The position numbers and the translations under genes are program-made. The notes under the pieces are model-generated. The model was not told the DNA's origin. It did not search any database and was given only the letters and a program-made list of their open reading frames with translations. From NCBI RefSeq assembly GCF_000002075.1, contig NW_004797544.1:803190-867189 (forward strand): a DNA stretch of 64,000 nucleotides, given 5' to 3'. This stretch comes from Aplysia californica (lineage: Eukaryota; Mollusca; Gastropoda; Aplysiida; Aplysiidae). Positions 14,001 to 26,000 of the stretch are shown piece after piece; position 1 is the stretch's first letter; every line of letters begins with the position of its first letter.

Positions 14001-17000
14001 TTAACTTATCTTTTACGGTTGGCATGGTCTGAAGTCATCATAAAAAGCTTTGCAATTATTTAGTCACGCTGCCGACATATATTCTTAAAGATCCCATGTT
14101 GTGATACGATGCTATAAATAAAATGTACTCATCCCGACACCCCTTTTTCGCAAAATCGTAATATGTACACCACAATTTTAATTATAACAAAATAACTACG
14201 AAATTGGTAGTAAATCTGACTGCAGAAATTATTTCTACACTCAAAAACACATTGGGTAGCCAAGTTTCTCTCGAACACTCCGATTAGTTACCGAGATATC
14301 GTTGATTTTCTTACAGAATCTGCTACTGCGTGGTCCACTTTTTAGGAGTATTTTCCTATATGTGGGTCATCCATATTTTGATGACCTTTACAACCCCATA
14401 ACTTTTTTATTTATGAACCGATTCTCAAAATTCAAGAAGCATAATTCTTAGAATTGAAAATTCTTTCTTAGGTACCAAAAAAAAGGGGGGCAAAAGTGAA
14501 AATTTAAATTTTCATTGGCATTGCTACTTAAAATGATTATAACATTGTCTTTCAAAGGTTTTCACATTGGTGGAGTGTAAAATCAAGTCCTTTCATTTCT
14601 TTTACTTTTCTGTTGACAACATGCAAGTATAGGTGAGAAGTACCTTAATATTCATGGGACATCACTTATGATTGCTTACCATTATGTAAAGGAATTCAGA
14701 ATAGGGTATCGATTATTGTATCATGCGCTGTTCACTCAGACGATGGTTGAGTTTCAGTTTTTTAATGCTGCTTGTAGTAAAGTGATTTTGTTTTCTTGTA
14801 TTTTACAGTGGGCCATCTACGAGTAAAGATGTGACATTGCGGAAATCAGATGATGATGATGACATTGTTATGGGCACAGATGAAGAAAGCAGTGATGATG
14901 AAATTGATTTACTACCTCAGTTTGATGGAGCTTCTGATAAAATTTCTGGTATGTTAAAAGATGTAATTTACAAGCTTTTAAATGTACTAAGCCTAGCAAA
15001 TAACATTTTACAGGAAAGAAAAAAAGAACCTTTTTCATTCTTTTAACAAATATATAGCCATTATTTTTTTCTTGCTTTTTGTCAATATTTAGAATTTGAA
15101 TTTTGACAAAATATTTCTCGAGGTCATGCAACCTATACCACAGATTAAGAAACGGTAATAAAAACATTTTGAACATTTTAGACTTAGTGGGGTGTAAATA
15201 TTTAAGGATTCTCTTTTGGAGGGACACACTGAGGTACTTTCACTGTGCGGAGTTAGCAATAGCTCTGTGTTAAATTTTTACGGTTTTTGCCCATTTTTCT
15301 ATTGTACTATTGTTTTGAATTTGTTTACGAGCATCATGTGGAAAAGTTTCAAGTGAAAAGTTTACAGTGGTATTTTTACATCTCCATGTTCTCACAATGA
15401 TTATCATGGAAGGTTGTTGTTGTTTTTTTCCTAAATCTTGACTGATACTTTGGGAGACAGCTATTCGTACAGCAAGTAAGGTGTTTTGAAGCCATTCTAA
15501 TTTTACTCAATGCTCCCTGCCTTTGTGCTATTAAAAATGTCTAAATACTTTTTACTTCTGTGTCCAATATTGGAGAAGAAAGTGGTACATTGTTAATCGC
15601 TCCTTCGATAATATTTAGAGAGAGTAGTGATTGCCTTTCTCAGAATGGACAAATTAGGGATATATGAGATAATGTAGTTTCCCTCTTTTTCTATTTGTAT
15701 GTGTCTCCTTCAAAGTTATTCTGAAGTTGATAAAGTTCTCATATACTTGGCATTCTCATCTTTTAAAAAACATTTCTTTCTTAGATTTCCTTTCTCTAGA
15801 CTGTTACTTTTTTTGTTTTAAAAAATATTGTGTAATACCCATTTTTTAAAAATGCTTTCAGGATCAATGAAAAAGTCTGACAAATCTGGGTCAAGTTCTA
15901 CGCAATCTCCTGCGTTGGATGAGGTGCCATCGAACCAAAGTCTGTCCATGGCTGGTCGCGCTGGAGGGTCTGGAGCTGGTGGGATGGTGGCTGACATGAC
16001 CTGGGGATCAGGTAGATCTCAAGGTGCAGGAGGGAGTGGCTCTCAGGGTAGCGGTTACCCAGTGCCTGCAGGGGCATCCTCTTGGTCACAGCAACCTGGA
16101 GCCTGGGGGTCCTCCCCTCAGGTCAGCGGGTCGTCGTCGTCGTCAGGCTGGCAAGAGCAGCCAGGGGGCAGTGGGAGCAGCCAGTGGACAGCACAGCACC
16201 ACCAGTACCCTGCGGGCTGGCCGTCGCATCACTCATCATCTCGCCAGCAGCTTCAGCAGGGGTCACCGGTGGCCTCACAGTACATGTCTCACCAACACAT
16301 GCCCTTCAGGTCGCCCACCCCTACCAACCCCCACCCGTTCCACTCTCCCTCCCACAACCGATACGCTGCCTCGCCGTCCTCGCAGACGCAGTCGCAGCAG
16401 GGACAACCATCATCTTCACAGCAGCCAGCAGCGTTTCAATCCCCGTCCTCGTCCCCCCACTCCTTCCAGTTCTCTCAGTCGCCCTACCAGTCTCCTTCAT
16501 CTAGCCAAGGTGTTCAGGATCCCTTCCACAGCCCGTCATCCTCCCAACTCCCTTATCAATCCTCTAGCCACCTCAGTCAACAGCAACAACAACACTACCA
16601 GTCACGTGGCCAACCCTATCACTCCCCTTCTGCGAGCCAGCCGTATCATTCACCTCCTTCAAACTTGCCGCCACCATATCAGTCCCCTTCGGCCACCCCA
16701 TCATATCAGTCCCCGACCTCTGCTACCCACCCCTATCAGTCCCCTGGTGGGGGACAGATGTACCCGTCCCCCTACCAGTCCCCATCTCATCAGCCGTTCC
16801 AAGCCTCTCCCCGACAGCCATTTGCCCACCCATACCAATCGCCCACTCAAGGAGCCAGTTCTAGCCCTGCAGGCTCCAGCAGCAGTCGCTACCCAGGTCC
16901 TCCGACCCTCCACAGTGGTGGCTGGAGCCCCCAAGCTTACAACGCTTACTACCATGGTAGTAGTGGAGGGGGGCAGCCCCCTGGAGGAGGAGGTATGGGC

Positions 17001-20000
17001 AGTAGCAAGCAGCACCAGCAACCACCACCGGGATCTCCGCACGCTCTACAGCAAGCCCGACAGTCCCCTCACCTGGCCTCCTTTGGACATCCAAGTTCTT
17101 CAACTCAGCCTCCTCAGACGCAGCAGATTGCCATGAGCTCAGGGTCGTCTGGTTCTTCTCAACACGCTGGTGGGGCAAGCTTGAACCATGTAGTGAGCTC
17201 CCCGCCTTCCCAGCAGTCGGCACCCAGCTCTAGTGGACCTGCTGTACAGCACAGTCTGGCTCCAGGTTCTAGCAGTGCAGTCCCCTCGGGCTCTATTGGA
17301 AGTGCAGGACCTTCCTCCTCGGTCTTGGCTCCAGCCAGTGGCAGCGGCATTCACCCTGGTGTCATGTCCCATATGATGACCACAGGGTCTCAAGCCCTGC
17401 AGGGTAAGTCGGCCCAACTGCTGACCTCCTCAGAGGGGAAGATGTCTCCCAGTTTCAAGTCTCCGCAGCCACCTTCTCACTCTAGTCCTCTCCATACCTC
17501 AGGGGACAGAGGTAAGGTCAATCATACGAGCATGGCTCATGCTGTTGCTTCAGGGGTGCCAATGGGGGCAGGCTCTCCATCCATGCCCCAGCAGTCTCAA
17601 CATTTCTCTTCTCAGGGTTCTTCCCAGCCTTCTTCAGCTGCTACATCAGATATGAGCTTGCTGTCTGTCAAAGCTCAGAGTGATGGAGGATCTGTTATTC
17701 CTGGTAGTGGGGAGAACAGTAATGCTGTGATGCAGACCTCACCTTCAAGCAAGAATTCAGAAGCTCAGTCTATCACTAGAATTTCTACTCTGGATTTCAA
17801 ACCCAAGGCTAAAGCTAACCTAGAAAAGCGCACTGACGAAGATAGTAAGTCCAAGTCAGATAAGAGCCTGGACAATACTTCAGCCACGCCAATGATTCAG
17901 CAGCTGCTGTCAGAAGAGTCACCAGCGAGGATGAATATTACTCAGGAGGAAAGAGAGGCGGCAATAAAGAAGCCCATGCTTAGCCCCACGCTACCGAAGA
18001 GCAAGAAGAAGAGCAAGAGCAAGGGAGGTCAGAGTGGCAAGAGCCGACCTCGCAGCACCAGCATGTCTTTCCCCATGGCCCCTGTGTCGCCAGGCTACCC
18101 CAGCTACTGCCCTCCTCAACCCATGATGAACCCTCACATGCTTGCACGGCCCGGACGCTCTCACTCAATCTCCTTGCCTTTCAGCACAGAACAAAGGATG
18201 CACCATGGACCAGGGGGACCAGAGTATTCTTGGCAGCAGCAGCAGCAGTGGAAGCAGCAAAACTTTTGTGGCCTACCCAGTCAGTGGCAGCAGCAGCAAC
18301 AGCAACAGCAAGCCCAGCACCAACAACAGCCTCAGCTGCAGCAGCAGCAGCAGCAGCCATGGGGGCCGAGTCCGTGGCAGAACTACGGCTCTGTGGGAAG
18401 CCCAGTGAACAGCCAGCCGGGCTCAAGTGCAACAGTTTCCCCTGTTGTCAACAGCCGACTGCAGCAGAGGTCTTTCAGTGCCGACTCTGCCCAGCCAGGT
18501 TTCTTTCAGAACAGCTATCATCCCCAGCAGAATCAGATAATGCCTTCTTGCTCAAACAACAGCCAGACCTCCAGCACAGCTCAGGATTCGCCACTCAGCC
18601 AGCACCACCACAACCAAGTCACCACCACAGTAACAGCAGCCACCACCACTGAGTCAAAAGTTGCTGCCACGGGAGAGGAAGCTGAGGAGAATGACAAGTC
18701 ATCTCTGTCCAGTCTTTTGCAGTTAGTCTCTGATGTAGGCTCAGCTGGTGAAGGTCCTATGTGGGACAGCGGGAGTTCGACTGTCGTACCCAATCTATTC
18801 CCCAGTGGCAGCAATGGGGGTGAGCTGGAGACGAACAAATCTAGCCCCGTCATGTCAGAGCTGAACCAGGGCAGCCCATCTATCAAGGATTTTATAACTT
18901 TAGAAACTGCCCCATCATACCACCTGAAGCATCCTCTGTCTTACGAGCCGGCTGGCTCAGACACGACCGGTGTCACCTCTTCAGAGGAATCTGACAAGGT
19001 GGAGTCAGACATTGCTGCAGACATCAAACCACTGTTGAAGGGTGTCGGAGCAGGAGGCACCATGCCTCACTCTCGTCTGGGAAAACACAACCGCATGAAG
19101 AAGATGGGCCTGGCTCATGGAAGGCTCTGGCTCTCTGGGCAGGGAGAAGGTGGGGCCAATCCTTCCTACACTTACACCTTTCATGTGCCCACCCCAGTAT
19201 TCAAGAAGCTCAAATTCTTTAAAAGCCCTGAGGCACGGAGACACAGTGTGAAAGTTGTCCGAATGCACCCCATGGATGCCCGTCGCTACAGTCTGCTTAA
19301 GATAGGAAGAGAAGTGGTCAAGGTAGTCAAACTCACTGAGGAAGACCTAGCGCGGTACAATGTTACCCTTCCACTACCTTCACGAAATCCAGATGGCTCC
19401 AGCAACAGAGTAAACCTGGACATCCCGAGCGTGAGCATGGACAGAAAGGGTTTTGACAGCTCTTCTGATGACGGAGGTCTCTCCAAGTTTGACACCGACT
19501 TCCCTCCAAATAAAGTCGCTCCGCCCAGCTCTTTTCACGTCAGTCAGGTGAGCGCCTCTCTCTCAAGAGCTAGCTCATCCGTGTCCAGGAACCAGATTGT
19601 CACAGCGAGCGCTGCCATCAACAATAACAATGCCTCATACCCTGACTGGACAGGCCGGCAGTTTCAAGGGCAGCAGCAACAACAACCCTTGAACTACAAT
19701 GGGGGAAGTCAACACCTGCCACACCATCAAGGTGCTTCTCCATCATATGTATATCAGTCTCCTGGTGAGGACAGGAATTTTAGAACTTTCCCAATGCACT
19801 CTCCAGGTGGTTCTGGAAGCTATAACATGAACTGCCAGTTCCCTCCACAGTCAGATAGAGTGGTAGCTGGCTTTCCACAGTCCAGTCCGAAGGATGATCA
19901 CTTCAACTCCCCAGGTTCTGCCACGTCTTCTGTACTGCCAATGGGAACCTTCTACTCTAGTCAACAACTAGGAGCCTACTCAACAAACCACCCTCAGTAC

Positions 20001-23000
20001 CCCCAGCCACCCCACCCCCACTTTTATCCCAGCCACCGTCACCCACATCCCCAGCATCATCCACATCATCAGTTTCAGCAAGTTCCGTCAGGGCAATACC
20101 CCCAGCCACAGCTAGCACAGCAGCAGCAACAGTATGCGGCTCAGCAAGGGGCTGCTGTTGCAGGGTACCCCAATGCTCAGATGGAGTCAAAAAACGAGTT
20201 GCGTTCCCCGGGCCAGCATGGGCCAGTGAGCACAATTGACAGCGGGAGTGTCTCGGGCCACAGTGGTGAGGAGGAGGAGGCGGCGCTGACTGCACCACAA
20301 CACCACAGCGCCCCCACCACTGGGACCTTCCCTGTCAATACCCGGGTGAACGCACTGAAGGGGGAGAACCATGCTGAACATCTGGCCACCGCCACCACCA
20401 CCACGGCAGTGACCATCGTCCACCGCCGGTTGTGTGCCAGCACAAGGGAGTCTGGGAGCAGCTCTCAACATGCTCCGCAGATTGAACCTAATACTGACTC
20501 TCATGATAACCACATTTGTGAGGGGGACCGATGTATTCAATGTGCCACAATGACACAGGGAGATAGACTAGAACTTAACTGCGATAAGTTTCGCCGGAAA
20601 GTACGCAGGAAAAGAAGGAAAAAGTCCCGCTTGTCTTTGAAGCGAACTGTGCCATCTTGTAGGGGTACTGCTGACAGTGTGAATGAGAGCTTGAAACCTG
20701 AAGTACATGCGAGTGAATTTTTTCATAATCATCAGGATAGTGACCATAATTGTGACGTGAAAGATTGCTCTGCAGCTGCATGTAATGCTGAGGAGAATCA
20801 ATTCACCATGCTCAAACCGGATGTGAATCTCAACGACTCTGGGGTATTGGATCGAAAGCTCAGGTCGAAGAATGTAAAGTCCTTGCACTTGAAGATTCCG
20901 AAATCTGTCTGGGAAGGAGGAAGTGCGGCTGCCCCTGGAACGAGCTCCGCCAATTCCCTAGCTACCATGGGCAGGCTCTCGGTATCCAGCTCCCACAAGG
21001 AGACTTCAGACGATGGGGCCAGTGCAGATTGTGAATTCCTGCCTTTGTACCCACGCAGCCTGAGGCGGGCGCGAATGCCTTCTGTCAGCTACTCGAGTCT
21101 GAAGAGCAGGCAGCCTCGGAAGAAACAAGAGCCTGTCCAGAAAGAGGGAGTGCACTACATCGTGGTTGGCAAGTTTAAAGGTTACAAATCTATGCAGGTG
21201 CAGATAGAGCGGGTGAATGTGGTGAAGGGGGATGTGGTTGATGCTAGACATTATGAGGAGATTGCTAAGAAGTCTATAGTGCGCAGACCCTCAGGCAGTT
21301 GTGTTGAAAATGGACTTTCAGGACTACTGAACAGGAGCGCCACTTCAGAAAATAACCGTCATTGCGAGGAGTCGAATTTTGTTGATGAAAGTGGACCTGA
21401 CGGTCAACCTACTGGGAGTCTTTACAAACTTGTTTCGGCGAAAAAGAAAAAAAAGGTGAAACCAGGGCGAAGAAAGATGAAAAAACGTTTAAAAAACGGG
21501 TTGAGAAAATCTAGTCAGATTTCTTCTTCAGAGGTGTTGCCAAAAGATGCTCAGACAAAAAACGTAGAGGCTGGCCCCTTCCCCCAGCAAGGGGCCAGTG
21601 AAATATCTTTTAACAGTTTGCCCAGCTCTCATGATGTTTTCTTTTACAAATTCAAGGAATACTTCATACGAAAGCATCATGAAAAAGAGACCATTTCAGC
21701 CGGGGCTGTGCAGCAGTCCATTGCCACATTTTTCCCAAATGTAGGGGAAGCTGATGTTGAGAGGTTCAGACAAAAATTTGAAATAAACATGACAAAGCAT
21801 AATCATGAAGAATTCTCCTCCAGCTCTGATGATGAAGATGACTTTCTCGATGATCTGATTTTGAAAGGGAAAATTTTAGAGCTAAAAGCAAATCAGCTGG
21901 AGACAAGTTGTGAACAAGTGAGGGACAATGAACAGTCAGAATCTATCCGTGAGACAGCTGTTGGTACAAAAGAACTCTGTGAAGAGTCGAGAGAGCAGCA
22001 GATTTCTGGTGCTCAACCCATCTATATTAGGACTCCTGATGATGACACCGTGAGTCCGAGCATTCCAGAAAGTAAAACCCACTGTGTGGATGTGGTCACT
22101 CCAACTGATGTGGACAATGTTTTGCCTTGTTGTGAAAGGAGCCAACTTCCTAGTCCAATACAGGAGAGCGAGGATGAAAAGTTGATATTTACACCTAGCA
22201 GTCTGCCCAATCCGGTAGAGCTAAATTCGAGCGCAGAAAAAGGTGAAGGACGGGACGATTATCTCAAAAGTCAAATGGCCTTCTTTGAAGATATCTCCTC
22301 AGATTCTGACAGCAATAATACCATTATTGTTGATGGCGTCCCCGGAAAAGAAAGTGCATCTTTCACGAAAAGTTTGACTTTCTCTCCCATTGCTGCATAT
22401 TCGGCCAGGAACACTGCAGAAATATCTCCACCAACAGAGCAAGTACCTTTTGGTCTTATGGGACCTTTTGGAAGGTCTGTCACCGATCCTCTTGGTTTGG
22501 AGACAGCGGTTGCTCAGTGTGGCCTTGAGGTCCACATGGGTACTGCTGGTCCAAGGCTGCAGAGGTCTGAGAGTGTGGTGGCAGACCCGTTGGTCACTGA
22601 CCCGTTGGGTCTCGAGACCCCTGTGAATAACACCTGCAGCATGGAGGTCCTAATGCAGGATGCCAGTCATGGGTCCCAGAAGTCGGAGAGTGCTGCCAGT
22701 CTGACAACACGCCAAACCTCTCTCGTCGAGGAATCTGCTTCTCAGGACTGCCCCTTGTCACCCTCACTTGGTGCGGCTGTAGGTTGTAACTTCCACAGAC
22801 CTTCAGTATCGGTGTCAGAGTCGAGCCCAGGTCAAAGCCCTGATCAGAGTCTGGTCATCGATGATGTCCCAGAGCCATCGGGAGCACAGATTGCTGTGAT
22901 GGCATCCCAGCAGGCTGCTCAGGGAGACACTGGTGCAACAACAGAAGGGAGGGAGAGGAAGTGGGAAAAAGCCTCCTCTTATGATGTTGCTGTCAGTGAA

Positions 23001-26000
23001 ATTAACAGCAGTAAGTGCATGGATGATAACAATGATGGCTGTAATGCAGTGAAAAGTCTCGATGATCATGAGGAAGTGCATGAGGTTGACAAGACAGCAC
23101 ATATGAAGATCAAGGTTAATTTAGTCACAAATGCAATTGTCAAAAAAATTCCCTCAGTCACAGAAAGCAACACAGAGACCTCTAAAGAAGTATGTAGTGA
23201 AAAAGAGACAATACCTGTGAAGGAAGAGAACTCTGGGAAAAGAAAGACTGTGAAAATACTGAAAGGGCGCATTAAGTCGAAAAATAACAAAAAAGTTCCT
23301 GATTACCACAGTAGCTCTAACGAAGACTCTGACGTTGCCAAGCATTCTGTGTGTCTGGAGCAGAGTAAACGTCTCCGGCAGCGCAAACAGGTGCGCTACA
23401 CCTTTTGCCCAGAGGAAATTGGTACGTCTGATGAGTTCCGCTCCTCTAGCGATGATGATGTTAGTGATTCCAGTGTGACAAGAAAGAAAGGCAAGCGCTC
23501 AAAGAAGACCAGGGCTAGAGGCTCGCAGAAGAACGTGGTTGTCTTGCAAGAGCAGAGGTTCCGCGAAAGAGCTGCAGACAAAGATAATGCCAGTGCAACT
23601 TGTAGCAACCCAGTGAAGAGCAATGTCGGCTCTCGAGCTACTCGTGGGAAGAAAAAGAAAATGGCTGGTGGGGGCAAACTGTTCAACAGCCTGAGCTTGC
23701 TGCACATGGCCACCCTAGCTAATCTGACAGAAGTCCAGGGGGATGGAGATGCTGAGAACCACCAGTCTGTGTCGGAAGTGGCGGCTGACTCGGATGATGT
23801 TGTGCCCTCTCAGTACTCCGATTCGGCGAGCATGGACCATGAGGCAGAGTACAGCTCCTCTCTAGAAAACATGTCTTTCATATCTCCTCACACTTCAGAG
23901 GAATGGGACGCCTCACCTCCCCTGGCATTTTCTCCAACAGATAAAAAGAAAAAGTCGGGTAAGGAGGCAGGAGGTTGGCGCGGTGGTAGGGGCAGAGGCT
24001 CTCGGAGGTTCCTCAACTTTCAACCTCGGCTACGACAGAACATCAGGCCGGGCCTCAACGGGGCCTCTAACCTGGGAACCAAGCCTTTACCCTTCAGCAG
24101 ACTGGTGAATTCGTCTGCTTCCTCCTCCCCGGTACCCTCCAACTTTACATTCAACCATACCTCCATGGATGCAGTGTCCTTAGCACAGAATGAGATTGTG
24201 CCAGCTAGTGAAGACGCTAACAGCAGCAACATTGGGAACACTCTTCACCTTCTTGAGACTAAACGAGCCCAAGTGAACTGCGCTTCGTTTTCTATGAAGG
24301 ACATCTTACGACTGACCACGAGCCATGAAGATTCAATGGACTCTGACAGCAAGGACAGTGCAGCGGTGTGCAAGCCACCCGAGCCGCGGCGAGCACAGGT
24401 TAAGAGCACCAGCCTCTCCATGTCTGACATTCTCAAGCTGACAAACTCGGAGAATGCAGAAGTGGATGATGGAAATGGCACACAGGCTTCCACTTCTTTG
24501 CTATCTCAGCTTGCTAATTTCACTGTGCCTAAAGAACAGGGTATGGGTATGGATAAAACGGGCGATGAAGACGCCCCGCAGGCTTCAAATTCATTATTAT
24601 CTCAAATGGCAAATTTTTGTAATCCAGTCGTAGATAGAAAGCAGAGTGTGGACTCTGAAGATGGGGAAGTCACACAGGCGTCCAAATCTTTACTATCTCA
24701 ACTGAAAGACTTCAGTCTACCACAACAGGAGCAGAATGAGAAAATCACTGTTGATGAAAGTGATTCCACCACTCAGGCTTCAGACTTCTTGTTGTCCCAA
24801 ATGGCAAACTTCAGTGCTCCACCACAAAGTTACAAAAAAGAGACCCATAAAGGTGGTGAAGAACCCACTCAAATATCAAATACTTTTTCTTCTCCACTAA
24901 CAAGACCGAGTGTGCCCCAAGAATGGATTCAAAAGGGGACTCGGAGAGAAGATATAAGAGAAGATGTACAGGGAAGTTCTCTAAAGACCCCAAAGGAGAA
25001 AGATATTGAGAAAGTTGAGTGTAAATACGTATCTGTTGAAAATTTGCCGAGTGCCGATAAGAGTTGTACTTATGAAAACTTGGCTCTGCATGTGACCAGT
25101 GAAGAGAAAGATAGCTGCAAAGATTCAACATGTGAGGACACGTGTAGTAAAACCGATCAAACAAGTTCAGAGGTAAAAAAAGCTCTTGCAAAACATAGTT
25201 CTTCTTTGTTGAAAGATAAAGACAAAAGCACTGCTGATTCAACTGGGGAGATTGATGGAAAGGAAAAGGCTCAAAAGAAAAGTGCATTGCTTCCTGTGAA
25301 AGGACTTGTGAGTAATGCTGACAATGATGTAAAGGAACTGTCAGCTGTCAAGAAAAACGACAACCACTTGTCTTTAGTCAGCAACAGTCCTTCTGAAAAT
25401 CACTCGGAAATGGATGCTAAAAACATTTCACTTCTGTCTAGTGGGAGAGCATGTAATGGTAAAATCAGTAGGCCTGTGACTCCTGATGTAGATGGCGGTA
25501 GCTGTAAAAATTCAAAGGATGAACTCTTGTCCTCAGAGAAAGATATGTCACCAAGAGTGTCATTGATATCGTTAGAACATAGCTTGTCACCTAAAAGTAG
25601 AAAGGATTCAATTTCTCGTGAACTGAGGACAGAAAATGAGACTGAAGTGAAAGACGTGCAACATGTCACAGAGAGCAAAACTGTACCGAACACCCAGAGA
25701 TCAGAGGGTGCAAATTTGGATTCAACCGAAGCTGATGTTGTACCTGAAACCCAAGAGCTCCCAGCATCAGTCCATGTTCCTAGGATTCTCATCTCCCATG
25801 TGGCTGACAGATCCCCAGCAGATAGTACTGAGCCACCATGGAGCTTACACTCAATTTCTCAGTCACAAGGAATTGATCCAAGGCAAATTCAGCCTGGCTT
25901 CTCATCAAAACCTTCTCAACCAGGGCTTCAACCCTTGAACCCATTACAGATACCTGCATACCCGGCTTACTCTGGCCAGGCATTTCCGACTGCACCGGCA

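Noticed and set aside
15828-15861. Methionine at 15828 as a start codon for the giant frame
   Set aside because: The frame merely opens in the intron. A ctttcag acceptor at 15861 and exact phase with the upstream exon show that the coding part starts at 15862.
16024-17136. 370-residue open frame overlapping the giant exon in another frame, and several minus-strand frames
   Set aside because: They are shadows of a GC-rich, low-complexity coding exon, with no domain and no independent start or splice signals.
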